Origin: an uncultured bacterium
GTDB taxonomy: Bacteria; DRYD01
Direction: 5' to 3'
Assembly (NCBI GenBank): GCA_937139605.1
Contig: CAKZQG010000006.1
Location: forward strand, 62,001-126,000
DNA: 64,000 nucleotides
Positions within the stretch are counted from its first letter, which is position 1, and each line of letters opens with the position of its first letter. This document shows, one piece after another, positions 55,896 through 64,000 of the stretch. The translations under genes were made by a program, and so were the position numbers. Below the pieces are notes generated by a model. The model made no database searches. It was not told the origin of the DNA and was given only the letters and a program-made list of their open reading frames with translations.

Positions 55896-57395
55896 ATGTT
55901 AATAAAAGAAGAAAAGGGAATAGATAAATTAATAGATTTCTTTAAAACAGATAATTTAACTTCAGATTATATTGATAATCATTTAATAGATTTATTAGAA
56001 TCAAAGATAACGGATAGATCTAAATTATTAGCTAATAATAGAAAAGATTTAATGTATCCTAATTTAGATGAGCTTTCAGTAGTTAGACATTTTACCAATT
56101 TAAGCAGAAAAAACTGGGCTATTGATGTAGGAATCTATCCCTTAGGATCATGTACAATGAAATATAATCCTAAAATAAATGATTACATTGCAAAAGATAA
56201 AAGATTATTAAATTTACATCCATTAGAAAATCCAGAAAATATTCAAGGGGTTCTAAAGGTTTTAAAAGAATTAGAAAATTATATAAAAGAATTAGTAGGG
56301 ATGGATGAAGTTAGTTTATTACCTGCAGCAGGAGCACACGGAGAATATACCGCTTTGTTAATTGCTAAAAAATATTTTGAAAAAAAATATAAAGATAAAA
56401 ATAAAAAAGAGATAGTATTACTACCCGATAGTGCACATGGTACAAACCCAGCATCTGCTACTATGGCTAACTTTAAAGTTAAAACTATAAAAAGTGATCA
56501 TTCTGGCCAAATTGATCTAAAAGAGCTGGAAAATCATATTAAAGAATATAAAGAAAGTATTGCGGTATTTATGATAACTAATCCAAATACCTTAGGGATA
56601 TACGAAAAAAATATAGAAAAAATTACTGAAATATGTAAAGAAAATGATATATTAACTTATTATGATGGTGCGAATTTTAATGCAATAATAGGGAAGATAA
56701 GGCCAGGGGATATGGGTTTTGATATGCTTCATCTTAATTTACATAAAACTTTTTCTACTCCTCATGGCTCAGGAGGTCCAGGTAGTGGGCCTATTGCTGT
56801 AAAAGAATTTTTAGCTCCTTTCTTGCCTATTCCCAGAATCTCTCTTAAAGAAAGTTTATATTATTTAGATTTTGATTATCCAGATAGTATAGGATTAATT
56901 AGAGATTTTTGGGGTAATATTTTAGTTTTAATAAGAGCATTAGTTTATATTTTATCTTATGGCAATAGAATAAACGAGGTTGCAGAAAACAGTGTATTAA
57001 ATGCTAATTATTTAAAATTAAGGTTAAAAGATTATTTTATAGATGTGTATAAAGGGTTCTGTTGTCATGAATTTGTTTTATCTGCTTCTAATTATAAATC
57101 CAAAGGTATAAGAGCTTTTGATATAGCTAAAAGGTTATTAGATTATAATGTACATCCCCCAACTGTCTATTTTCCATTAATTGTAGAAGAATGTTTAATG
57201 ATAGAACCAACAGAAACCGAAAGTTTAGAAAGCTTAGAAAATTTTATAAATGCTATTGAAAATGTAATTAAAGAAATAGAAAATAACCCGGAATTAGTAA
57301 AAGAAGCTCCATTAACTACGCCTGTAAAAAGAATAAATGATGCTTTAGCCTCTAGAGACCCTAAACCTACTATTAAATCTGTCCTTAATTCCTAA
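55896..57395 (+). CDS. gcvPB: glycine dehydrogenase (decarboxylating) subunit 2
   Basis: The PLP-binding half of the P-protein that starts glycine cleavage; its partner GcvPA and the T and H proteins are not in this window. Of 499 residues, the PLP lysine K284 is in HLNLHKTFSTPHGSGGPG. The characteristic SVVRHFTNLSRKNWAIDVG is near 61, YPLGSCTMKYNPKIND near 81, and PDSAHGTNPASATMANF near 177. The C-terminus ends ALASRDPKPTIKS. The split P-protein is typical of Firmicutes, archaea and thermophiles. AAAAGGGG precedes ATG. A ligase for lipoyl groups lies 2.4 kb upstream. Confidence 0.95.
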   Translation: MLIKEEKGIDKLIDFFKTDNLTSDYIDNHLIDLLESKITDRSKLLANNRKDLMYPNLDELSVVRHFTNLSRKNWAIDVGIYPLGSCTMKYNPKINDYIAKDKRLLNLHPLENPENIQGVLKVLKELENYIKELVGMDEVSLLPAAGAHGEYTALLIAKKYFEKKYKDKNKKEIVLLPDSAHGTNPASATMANFKVKTIKSDHSGQIDLKELENHIKEYKESIAVFMITNPNTLGIYEKNIEKITEICKENDILTYYDGANFNAIIGKIRPGDMGFDMLHLNLHKTFSTPHGSGGPGSGPIAVKEFLAPFLPIPRISLKESLYYLDFDYPDSIGLIRDFWGNILVLIRALVYILSYGNRINEVAENSVLNANYLKLRLKDYFIDVYKGFCCHEFVLSASNYKSKGIRAFDIAKRLLDYNVHPPTVYFPLIVEECLMIEPTETESLESLENFINAIENVIKEIENNPELVKEAPLTTPVKRINDALASRDPKPTIKSVLNS

Positions 57396-57515
57396 AAAAT
57401 TAACAAAAATTTAATCTCTATAAGTGGTATTAAAATAAAAAAATATATATATTTAAATAAAAGAGCAACGATGGTAAAGTTATTCTATAATAAAAATTTA
57501 AAGAGGTGATAACAT

Positions 57516-58082
57516 ATGGTTAATGTTAATAAATTAACTAAATTACTAGTTTTTATATTAATGTGTATAATTGTTAATTTATTTTCAAAGACATTAGTGG
57601 AAGCCAAAAACCAAAAATCTCATTGTAATAATTATGCTACAAAATCTTATTTTAATAAAATCTGTGTAAAATACCCTTATATAGAATATAAAAGTAATGA
57701 TACTAATTATAATCATCCTAATGCATTATATCCAGTAAAAGCAGTAGAATTATATCCTATAAATGGTTCTAGTTCTTCAAGTAGTTATACAGTAAAGTAT
57801 AAAACAGTTTGTTATCCATATCCTGTATATTATGATTTATTTTTAAATAATTATCATAATAGTTATAATACTTCTAATTATTATTCTAGTAGTTATAAAA
57901 ATTACTCTTATTCTGGTTATTCAAGTTATTCAAGTTATAGTAATTCTTATTCATCATTTTCTTATTATACTTATTATGATCCTTATTATCTATATGAAAA
58001 TTATCCTTATTTAAATATAAAGATAAGTGGAGTTAAATATTATGATGCTAAAACAGGAGAATTTAAAGAAAGCAGTTTTTAA
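57516..58082 (+). CDS. secreted Ser/Tyr-rich low-complexity protein
   Basis: An exported 188-residue protein of unknown function. Residues 1-31 form a signal peptide: basic start, hydrophobic FILMCIIVNLFSKTL and VEA as a likely cleavage site. The mature chain is Ser-, Tyr- and Asn-rich; between about 85 and 160 nearly every residue is Ser, Tyr or Asn, as in YSGYSSYSSYSNSYSSFSYY. Three cysteines (C37, C50, C94) are scattered. Tyr/Ser-rich chains can form sticky fibres or surface layers, but nothing proves that here. A strong GAGGTGATAAC site precedes ATG. It lies 34 bp ahead of the hemH start at 58117. Confidence 0.7.
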   Translation: MVNVNKLTKLLVFILMCIIVNLFSKTLVEAKNQKSHCNNYATKSYFNKICVKYPYIEYKSNDTNYNHPNALYPVKAVELYPINGSSSSSSYTVKYKTVCYPYPVYYDLFLNNYHNSYNTSNYYSSSYKNYSYSGYSSYSSYSNSYSSFSYYTYYDPYYLYENYPYLNIKISGVKYYDAKTGEFKESSF

Positions 58083-58116
58083 TAATTATAATCTTAATAA
58101 TTATAATCAGAGTAGT

Positions 58117-59010
58117 ATGAAAGGGGTTTTATTATTAAGTTATGGTAGTATTTATAATATTGATGATGTAGAAAGATATTATAAACATATCTTAAAAGGT
58201 AAAGAATTAAGTAAGGAATTACTAGAAGAATTAAAGGAAAAGTATATAAAAATAGGGGGGAAAAGTCCATTAAATGAAATCTCTTTTTCAATAGCTAATA
58301 AATTACAATTATTACTAAATAGAAATTATCCTAATTTATATAAAGTTTATTTAGGTTTTAAGCATATTAATCCGTATATAGAAGAAATAGTTAAAAAAAT
58401 GGAAGATGATAATATCAAAGAAGCAGTTGCTATTATATTATCGCCTTATTATTCTAATTACAATATAAAAGATTACTTTGAAAGAGCTAAAAGTGATAAA
58501 ATAAATTTTAAATACATATATGGTTATCATTTAAATGAATATTTAATAAAAGGTTTTAAAGAGAATATAGAAAAAGTTTTAAAAGAAAATAGTATAGAAA
58601 TTACTGACAAAGTTTTATTTTTATTTAGTTTTCATAGTTTGCCTTATAAGGTTTTAGAACAAAATGATATATATGTTATTCAAATAAAGGAGATAGTAGA
58701 AAAATTAGTAAAGGAAGTTGGGATAATTAACTATGAAATAGGATATCAAAGTATTCCAAGTTATGCTAAAGAAAAATGGTTAGGCCCCGATATTATAAAA
58801 ATAATAGAAAATATTAATTCAAAAATAGAAACAATAATAAGTTGCCCTATTGGATTTATTAATGATCATTTAGAAGTTTTATATGATATAGATATACTTT
58901 TAAAAGAAGAAGTTTTAAAAAAAGGAATTAATTTTTATAGAATAGAATTATTAAATGATAGTGATATTTTTATAAAATGCTTAGAAAGTTTAATAATCAA
59001 AGACTATTAA
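58117..59010 (+). CDS. hemH: ferrochelatase
   Basis: HemH inserts iron into a porphyrin, either protoporphyrin IX or coproporphyrin III. I use ATG 58117 (MKGVLLLSYGSIYNID), because the usual family start KxGVLLLxYGxP matches there; an earlier frame start at 58027 lies inside the previous gene. The 297 residues show LNEISFSIANKLQLLL, YLGFKHINPYIEEIVKKM, FSFHSLPYKVLEQND with the metal-binding His, YQSIPSYAKEKWLGPDI, and PIGFINDHLEVLYDIDILL with the catalytic-region His and Glu. No membrane helix, so the enzyme is soluble. No other heme gene is in the window. Confidence 0.93.
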   Translation: MKGVLLLSYGSIYNIDDVERYYKHILKGKELSKELLEELKEKYIKIGGKSPLNEISFSIANKLQLLLNRNYPNLYKVYLGFKHINPYIEEIVKKMEDDNIKEAVAIILSPYYSNYNIKDYFERAKSDKINFKYIYGYHLNEYLIKGFKENIEKVLKENSIEITDKVLFLFSFHSLPYKVLEQNDIYVIQIKEIVEKLVKEVGIINYEIGYQSIPSYAKEKWLGPDIIKIIENINSKIETIISCPIGFINDHLEVLYDIDILLKEEVLKKGINFYRIELLNDSDIFIKCLESLIIKDY

Positions 59011-59065
59011 AAAATAATTATAATTTCATAAAATAAGTAAAATAAATAAAAAGGAGAAAAAAATA

Positions 59066-59863
59066 ATGATAAACAATAAAATTAAAACTAATTTATATAT
59101 TATTATAATATCTTTTATAATTTTATTATTTTCAATGATTTATATTCATTCTGAAAGTAATATGATATTATATTATAAATTAGAGACTACATATAATACA
59201 AGTCCAGATATTACACAATTACCTAGTGATAAAACTAAAGATAATTATCAAGAAAATACGAAACAAACGGTGGATTTTTATGTTAGTGAAAATAAAATTA
59301 GATTAAATACAAAAGAATTATCAGATAATCAAATAGTTACAGATGCAAGTGTAATTTTAGAAGATAATAATAATAATATACTTTTTTATATTATTGATAA
59401 TATTCAAAAATATTATGCGGTAATCAATCAAGAAAATATGAATACTTTTTTACAAGATCAAAACAAAATAAATGAGATAATAAATAGTTCAACTATAAAA
59501 AAAGAAGGAACAGAAAAAATTGGGAATCTAACTACAGATAAGTATTCTATTTATTATCAAAATAAAAAAATATTAGAATTATATGTAGTTGATTACAAAG
59601 AATTAATTCCTACAAATTATCAAAATAATTTTAAAAAATTATACTTAGAATCCAAAATATTTAATAAATTTAATAGCTACTTTAATGAATTAGGAAATAA
59701 AATAACTACAAAAATTTCTTCAGGATATATCCCCATAAAATATAATCTATTTGAAAATAATAAATTAACAGGTACTACTTTATTAAAGGAAATAAAATTT
59801 ATTGAATATAATAAAAGTTATTTTGAGATACCTTCAGATTACAAAAAAGTAGATTTTAAATAA
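59066..59863 (+). CDS. exported DUF4412-like protein
   Basis: A 265-residue protein with a signal peptide or anchor at 8-29 (LYIIIISFIILLFSMIYIH) and no lipobox Cys. The mature region has the DUF4412-type pattern: KQTVDFYVSENKIRL, an ILFYIIDNIQKYYAVIN block with the typical Lys-Tyr, GTEKIGNLTTDKYSIYYQ and LLKEIKFIEYNKSYFEIPSD in the C-terminus, equivalent to the family's FxxPxxYKK end. The family occurs in envelopes and its function is unknown. AAGGAG precedes ATG. It follows hemH by 55 bp and precedes the folD-like gene by 13 bp. Confidence 0.65.
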   Translation: MINNKIKTNLYIIIISFIILLFSMIYIHSESNMILYYKLETTYNTSPDITQLPSDKTKDNYQENTKQTVDFYVSENKIRLNTKELSDNQIVTDASVILEDNNNNILFYIIDNIQKYYAVINQENMNTFLQDQNKINEIINSSTIKKEGTEKIGNLTTDKYSIYYQNKKILELYVVDYKELIPTNYQNNFKKLYLESKIFNKFNSYFNELGNKITTKISSGYIPIKYNLFENNKLTGTTLLKEIKFIEYNKSYFEIPSDYKKVDFK

Positions 59864-59876
59864 TTAAGAATAAATT

Positions 59877-60785
59877 ATGAATGAATTAATTAAAAATAAT
59901 ATAGAAACCAAAATATTAGATGCTAACTTTATAAAAGATTATAAAAATGATTTATTAAAAAAATTTGAAAAAATTAATTTTAATTATGAAGATAAATATG
60001 TTTATATAATATATTTTACTACTTCTAAGAACAATTATTTTGCTAAAAATCAGAATAAAATTTTTAATAATATAAAAACTAAGAATTCTTTTATTATTTC
60101 AAAATTAATAGAAATAAACCCAAATGTTATAAAATTACAAGAATTCATAGAATTAATTCACAAAATAAGTAATAATGATAATACAATAGGTATTAATATA
60201 GAACTTCCATTACCTTTAAATTATAGAAACTATCAAACTGAAATATTTTTAAAAATAAATAGATTTAAAGATATAGATTGTTTAAATCCGATAAATTACT
60301 ATGAATTTTTAGAAAAAGATAAAAATAAACTAGATGATATAATAATTCCGTCGGTAGCAAACTCAGTAAAAATAATGATGGATTATTATGATATTAATTA
60401 TAACAAAAAGGATATAGTTATATTAGGTAATAGTTTATATACTGGTTTTTCAATTGCAGCATTATTTTTAAAGTTTGATTCAACTGTTTATTTATTTAAT
60501 AAACATACAAGAGATATAAAAAGTAAAAGTATAATAGGAGATATTTTAGTAAGTGCAACAGGGGTTATCAATCTAGTTGATAAAAATTATATAAAAGAGG
60601 GTGCATGTGTGATAGATGTAGGCTTTGAAGTATATAATAATAAAATTTATGGGGATGTTAATTTAGAAGATTTAATTAACAAAGCTCAAGCAGTTTCTAT
60701 TGTACCCAATGGAATTGGTAGAATCTGTAATTATTCTGCTTTATTAAATCTATATAAAAACTTATTAAGAGCTAATATAATCTAA
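59877..60785 (+). CDS. divergent FolD-like methylene-THF dehydrogenase/cyclohydrolase
   Basis: FolD interconverts one-carbon tetrahydrofolates. The fold is clear in the 302 residues: IELPLPLNYRNYQTEIF (usual QLPLP), FKDIDCLNPINYYEF (usual DVDGF), IVILGNSLYTGFSIAALFLK (usual GRSxxVG), GDILVSATGVINLVDKNYIK, and EGACVIDVGFEVYNNKIYGD. But key parts are altered. The catalytic Tyr-x3-Lys reads YFAKN, with Lys one place early. The PVPGGVGPMT loop is IVPNGIGRICN. The Gln of QLPLP is Glu. So the enzyme may be changed in substrate, inactive in one activity, or simply decayed. It follows the DUF4412-like gene and precedes the GNAT gene by 5 bp. Confidence 0.75.
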   Translation: MNELIKNNIETKILDANFIKDYKNDLLKKFEKINFNYEDKYVYIIYFTTSKNNYFAKNQNKIFNNIKTKNSFIISKLIEINPNVIKLQEFIELIHKISNNDNTIGINIELPLPLNYRNYQTEIFLKINRFKDIDCLNPINYYEFLEKDKNKLDDIIIPSVANSVKIMMDYYDINYNKKDIVILGNSLYTGFSIAALFLKFDSTVYLFNKHTRDIKSKSIIGDILVSATGVINLVDKNYIKEGACVIDVGFEVYNNKIYGDVNLEDLINKAQAVSIVPNGIGRICNYSALLNLYKNLLRANII

Positions 60786-60790
60786 ATGAT

Positions 60791-61318
60791 ATGTTGGAAA
60801 ATAGGAAGAAAGTTTTACCTGAAGAAATAGAATTAAAAAACGCTAATATAGTAGATGTTTTTATATTTTACAAATATTTAGATGATACAGAGATAGTAAA
60901 AAAAGCGTTTGGAATAACTGAGATAACTAAACAAGTTCAAGAAAATATATCAAAATTAAAGAAAACAATGTTCATTAATAGATCTAATTTTAAAGCTATA
61001 AAGTATAATAATAAAACTGTGGGATTTATTCAAATAGCTTTTGATAATCATAATGAAGTTAGATTAGGGATAGTAATAGGTGATAAGAAACTATGGAATC
61101 AAAACATCGGAACAATAAGTATGAAGAAAATAATTAAATTTATTTTTGATAATTATAAATATGTTAATCAGATTATATTAGATACTGCAGTGTTTAACGT
61201 TGCTGCAAAAAAGTGCTTTGAAAAAGCGGGGTTTAAATTATATAACCAAGACACTCAACGATTTTATTTTAAAATTACTAAAGAAGATTACTTGAATAAT
61301 ATTTCTAATTATTTATAA
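60791..61318 (+). CDS. GNAT-family N-acetyltransferase
   Basis: A GNAT acyltransferase of 175 residues that uses acetyl-CoA. Its core is visible near 65-155: FKAIKYNNKTVGFIQIAF, EVRLGIVIGDKKLWNQNIGT (the acetyl-CoA-binding Q/RxxGxG/A, here QNIGT), MKKIIKFIFDNYKYVNQIIL and VFNVAAKKCFEKAGFKL, the typical C-terminal AxxxYEKxGF motif. It is closest to RimJ/RimL-type proteins. The N-terminal 55 residues are extra and Lys/Glu-rich. It starts 5 bp after the folD-like gene and is probably co-transcribed with it. Its substrate is unknown. Confidence 0.8.
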   Translation: MLENRKKVLPEEIELKNANIVDVFIFYKYLDDTEIVKKAFGITEITKQVQENISKLKKTMFINRSNFKAIKYNNKTVGFIQIAFDNHNEVRLGIVIGDKKLWNQNIGTISMKKIIKFIFDNYKYVNQIILDTAVFNVAAKKCFEKAGFKLYNQDTQRFYFKITKEDYLNNISNYL

Positions 61319-61351
61319 AATTACAATAAAATTAAATTTATAAGTAAGTAT

Positions 61352-61876
61352 ATGAGTATAAAGAAAGTATTTATAGGGAACGATCATGCTGGCAAAGATT
61401 TAAAGGAATTAATAATTAGTTATTTAAAAGATAATTACAGTGATATAGAAGTTATAAATTTAGGGACAGATAGTTATGAAAGTTGCGATTATCCTGATTA
61501 TGCTAAATCAGTTAGTTTAAAAGTATTAGAAAATGAAGATAGTATAGGGGTATTAATATGTGGAACAGGGATAGGGATGTCTATAGCTGCTAATAAAATC
61601 CCTGGAATAAGAGCTGCGTTATGTTATAATTCGACTGCTGCAAAATTTGCAAGATTACATAATAATGCTAATGTCCTATGTTTAGGTCAAAGAATGATTG
61701 GCATTGAACTGGCTAAAGATATAATAGATACTTTTATTAAAACAGAATTTGAAAAAGGAAGACACTTACAAAGAGTTAATAAAATTGAATATATTAACAA
61801 AAATGATACACAAAATATAAATTTAAAAAATTTAGAAGAAAAAAGCTCTGAAAAAAGCTTTAAAAATTTATGTTAA
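61352..61876 (+). CDS. rpiB: ribose-5-phosphate isomerase B
   Basis: RpiB interconverts ribose 5-phosphate and ribulose 5-phosphate in the pentose phosphate pathway. Of 174 residues, VFIGNDHAGKDLKELIISYL holds the Asp/His pair, then CDYPDYAKSVSLKVLEN. VLICGTGIGMSIAANKIPG carries the catalytic Cys and GTG phosphate loop, and IRAALCYNSTAAKFARLHNN the substrate arginines. The C-terminal tail after HLQRVNKIEYI is Lys/Asn-rich and longer than normal. It overlaps the next gene by 7 bp, so translation is coupled. LacAB isomerases are the alternative but lack the same context. Confidence 0.93.
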   Translation: MSIKKVFIGNDHAGKDLKELIISYLKDNYSDIEVINLGTDSYESCDYPDYAKSVSLKVLENEDSIGVLICGTGIGMSIAANKIPGIRAALCYNSTAAKFARLHNNANVLCLGQRMIGIELAKDIIDTFIKTEFEKGRHLQRVNKIEYINKNDTQNINLKNLEEKSSEKSFKNLC

Positions 61877-62838
61877 TTTACATATCAGTTTTTCTTACTT
61901 CTTTATTAATATGTTTTTTAATTACTCCGGTTATAATAAATATAGCAAAGAGATATAATATAGTAGATAAACCAGATATTAGGAAAATTCATAAAGAACC
62001 TATTCCCCGAATCGGTGGCTTAGCTATTATAATTAGTATTATTTTTACTTCTTTTTTTTATTTGACTACTTTGTATATTTTTGATCCTAATTTTTTAGTT
62101 TTAAAATATTTTAAGTATAAATTTACTCAAATATTAGGGTTAGCTATATCTTTTTTAGTGATATTAATAACTGGTATATTAGATGATATAAAAGATTTAA
62201 GTGCCATAAAGAAATTAATGATTCAATTATTGGTTGGTAATATTTTATTTCTTACAGGTACAAAGGTAGATTTTTTTATATTTCCAAATGAAATAATTTT
62301 AAATAATATCATAAACTATATATTTACAATATTATGGGTAGTAGGTTTGATGAATGCTATAAATTTATTAGATGGATTAGATGGATTATTATCGGGGGTA
62401 TCATTTATTATATCTATAACCTTAGGAGTATTAGCAATAGCTAAGGGGCAAACAGTATTAGCTATAATTATTTTTTCATTAAGCGGAGCTTTATTAGGGT
62501 TTTTAAGATATAATTTTAATCCTGCTAAAATATTTTTAGGAGATACTGGTAGCTTATTTATAGGTTTATTTATGTCAGTTATATCTATCTTAGGATATTT
62601 TAAAAAAGCTACTTTTATATCATTTGTTATTCCTATCTTAATATTTGCATTACCTATTTTAGATACTATATTAGCTATAATAAGAAGAGCCTTAAAAAAG
62701 CAACCTATTTTTAAACCGGATAAAGAACATCTACATCATCTATTATTGAAATCTGGGTTATCTCAAAAACAAACAGTTACAATATTTTATATAATTACTT
62801 TATTATTATCTATCTTAGTTATTTCTATTGCTAAATAA
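61870..62838 (+). CDS. undecaprenyl-phosphate GlcNAc-1-phosphate transferase (WecA/TagO type)
   Basis: An integral membrane enzyme that links a sugar phosphate to undecaprenyl phosphate, starting a surface polymer. About ten helices in 322 residues. Motifs are DKPDIRKIHKEPIPRIGGLA, GILDDIKDLSAIKKLMIQLL (DD site), NAINLLDGLDGLLSGVSFII, NPAKIFLGDTGSLFIGLFMS and PDKEHLHHLLLKSGLSQKQT with the HxHH signature of WecA/TagO rather than MraY. It overlaps rpiB by 7 bp. It could supply the acceptor for the WecG/TagA-type enzyme at 29336-30076. Confidence 0.93.
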   Translation: MLIYISVFLTSLLICFLITPVIINIAKRYNIVDKPDIRKIHKEPIPRIGGLAIIISIIFTSFFYLTTLYIFDPNFLVLKYFKYKFTQILGLAISFLVILITGILDDIKDLSAIKKLMIQLLVGNILFLTGTKVDFFIFPNEIILNNIINYIFTILWVVGLMNAINLLDGLDGLLSGVSFIISITLGVLAIAKGQTVLAIIIFSLSGALLGFLRYNFNPAKIFLGDTGSLFIGLFMSVISILGYFKKATFISFVIPILIFALPILDTILAIIRRALKKQPIFKPDKEHLHHLLLKSGLSQKQTVTIFYIITLLLSILVISIAK

Positions 62839-62844
62839 TTAATT

Positions 62845-63381
62845 ATGATTAAATTAGTAAGTTTTTTCTTAATTTTACTGACTTATTTTTTCATTTATAT
62901 ACTTTTTTTTAATAGTATTAAAAGTCCTTACAATTTAATAGAAGGAGAATATTATTCATTAACAGAGTTACCTTCTTTTAAAAATCAGGTTATAATGTTT
63001 AATTTTTATGATGGTTACAAATACAATAAGCAGTTTTATGGAAGAGGAAATGGTAAAATTAAAATAATTAAAGACTACCTTTATCTAAATGAAAGCATTA
63101 TTACTAACAAATATTTTCCAAATATAAAATTCTTTAAAATTCCATATAATAATATAAATATAGACTTGATTTATAATTTAAGGTTATCTAAAATAATATC
63201 TTTAAGAATAAATGAAAATACAATAGAAAATGAAAATATAATTAATTACAAAATAGATATATTAGAATCCAAAGAAGATTATATATATTTTTTGCTTTAT
63301 TCACAAGGAAAAATATTATTAAAAGATAATATATATATAGAAGAATTTTTATTAAAGTTAATATTTATAAGAAAAAACTAA
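62845..63381 (+). CDS. unknown membrane-anchored protein
   Basis: A 178-residue protein with one N-terminal helix (about 4-23, LVSFFLILLTYFFIYILFF) and a polar body outside. The body is beta-rich with Asn/Ile/Tyr repeats, LIEGEYYSLTELPSFKNQVI, YGRGNGKIKIIKDYLYL and NINIDLIYNLRLSKIISLR. No lipobox, no family match. It lies 6 bp after the WecA-type gene, so it belongs to the same transcript and may work with surface glycans, but this is inference only. Confidence 0.5.
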   Translation: MIKLVSFFLILLTYFFIYILFFNSIKSPYNLIEGEYYSLTELPSFKNQVIMFNFYDGYKYNKQFYGRGNGKIKIIKDYLYLNESIITNKYFPNIKFFKIPYNNINIDLIYNLRLSKIISLRINENTIENENIINYKIDILESKEDYIYFLLYSQGKILLKDNIYIEEFLLKLIFIRKN

Positions 63382-63413
63382 AAAATCTAAGGTAAATGAT
63401 ATTTCAGTAAGAT

Positions 63414-64000
63414 ATGAGTAAAAAAGATAATGATAATAAAGATAAAAAGAAGGATAATATTTTAGATTTAATATGGGACTTAGATTTAGATTTAGAAGAA
63501 GACGAAAATAATGAAAATCAAAAAATTACTTCCTTAAAAGATTTAAAATCTCCTAAAAGCCTTGAAACTTTACAAAACTTAGATGCTTTACAAAGCATAA
63601 GTAATACAAAAAGTATAGATAATTTACAAAAAAATAAATCAAAATTAATTTCTAAATCAAAAACTAAAGATATTAATAAAAAAGAAAAAAAAGAAAAAAA
63701 TAAAAAAAACCAAAAAGAATTACTAAAATCTAAAAACAATGTATCTAAAAATAAAGAAAATATATCATTTACTAAAAAAAATAAACTAACTCAAGAAGAT
63801 ACAAATTTATTAGAAAAATTAATAACTAATATAACTTCATTTATAAATGAAGAAGATCAAAAAACGATAAAAGAAATAAAAGAATATTTTTATAATAATT
63901 TAAATAAAAAAAAATTTAGAAAACTATTTGAAACTAATATCAATGATGAAATCTTTGAGAACAATATTGTTTTTTTAATTAATGGCTTTGGGTATTATTA
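63414..64000 (+). CDS. Lys/Asn-rich charged protein, 3' end outside window
   Basis: An open frame from ATG 63414 runs off the window after 195 codons. The N-terminal 125 residues are highly charged and low in complexity: KKDNDNKDKKKDN, DLDLDLEEDENNE, KKEKKEKNKKNQKE and several Lys/Asn runs, so they are likely disordered. From about 130 there is a more ordered part, LLEKLITNITSFINEEDQK, IKEIKEYFYNNLNKKKFRK, INDEIFENNIVFLINGFGYY. No family can be named. It follows the membrane-anchored gene by 32 bp on the same strand. Start choice rests on frame length; there is no clear ribosome-binding site. Confidence 0.5.
   Translation, partial: MSKKDNDNKDKKKDNILDLIWDLDLDLEEDENNENQKITSLKDLKSPKSLETLQNLDALQSISNTKSIDNLQKNKSKLISKSKTKDINKKEKKEKNKKNQKELLKSKNNVSKNKENISFTKKNKLTQEDTNLLEKLITNITSFINEEDQKTIKEIKEYFYNNLNKKKFRKLFETNINDEIFENNIVFLINGFGYY

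Noticed and set aside
57890..57960. Repeated TATTCAAGT units taken as a possible CRISPR or tandem repeat
   Set aside because: They encode the Ser/Tyr repeat of the exported protein; there are no spacers or regular periods, and no cas genes in the window.
58027..58116. Longer hemH start inside the Ser/Tyr-rich gene
   Set aside because: The extra 30 residues have no match to ferrochelatases and overlap another gene; the family start is at 58117.
63518..63739. Minus-strand Phe/Leu-rich frame
   Set aside because: It is the antisense of the Lys/Asn-rich reading frame that begins at 63414 and leaves the window.

Overview
The window is a very A+T-rich stretch (by eye about a quarter G+C) of a bacterial chromosome. 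It uses the standard bacterial code: TGA is a stop, for example where the two heptose genes overlap in ATGA at 43688-43691. Several independent genes point to a two-membrane (diderm) envelope: two ADP-heptose synthesis enzymes, an MCE/MlaD protein ending in a predicted outer-membrane barrel, a WecA-type and a WecG-type glycosyltransferase, signal peptidase I, and a MurE with the meso-diaminopimelate motif. A BpsA-type branched-polyamine synthase, so far mostly known from thermophiles, and a KaiC-like ATPase of archaeal flavour suggest a thermophilic or deep-branching anaerobe. The sequence alone does not name the phylum. The genome looks streamlined: tight operons, several genes with degenerate catalytic sites (FolD, rhodanese, thioredoxin-like), a one-domain RimP, and two genes broken by small indels.

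Layout: 1-5.4 kb (minus) holds a truncated aconitase, a glycosyltransferase, two small proteins including a KhtT-like regulator, and a broken sodium:solute symporter. 5.4-18.3 kb (minus) holds a Clp-like ATPase with a degenerate first half, a 615-bp gap, rho, a membrane protein, a cupin, tRNA-Phe, and the rimP-nusA-clpC-(acidic-tail protein)-rph-murE run. 18.4-27.8 kb has mixed strands: a membrane protein, DUF4127, an S9 peptidase, a universal stress protein, a glycosyltransferase, a GyrA/ParC subunit and adenylate kinase. 27.9-51.3 kb is a long minus-strand block. In transcription order it runs: unknown protein, DUF58, LON-domain protein, minC-minD-minE, a second (frameshifted) DUF58, rhodanese-like, two heptose enzymes, PilZ-like, KaiC-like, tRNA-Thr, PilT/PilU ATPase, rpmB, rplU, tRNA-His, fabF, recA, valS, clpX, HD-GYP, hpf, lepB, wecG-like, mlaD. 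51.5-64 kb is entirely plus strand: bpsA, lplA-like, nadK, a propeller protein, gcvPB, a Ser/Tyr-rich secreted protein, hemH, a DUF4412-like protein, divergent folD, GNAT, rpiB, a wecA-type gene and two unknowns.

The genes mix core information processing (rho, nusA, rimP, recA, GyrA/ParC, valS, L21, L28, three tRNAs) with protein quality control (ClpC, ClpX, a Clp-like ATPase, LepB, S9 peptidase), envelope building (MurE, FabF, heptose, WecA/WecG, MlaD) and placement of the division site (MinCDE). No CRISPR array, prophage, insertion sequence or obvious defence island was seen. The points most worth a second look are the MlaD-barrel bridge, the Clp-like ATPase, the symporter disabled by a 13-bp tandem duplication plus a homopolymer indel, the poly-T frameshift in DUF58, and the FolD that has lost several signature residues.
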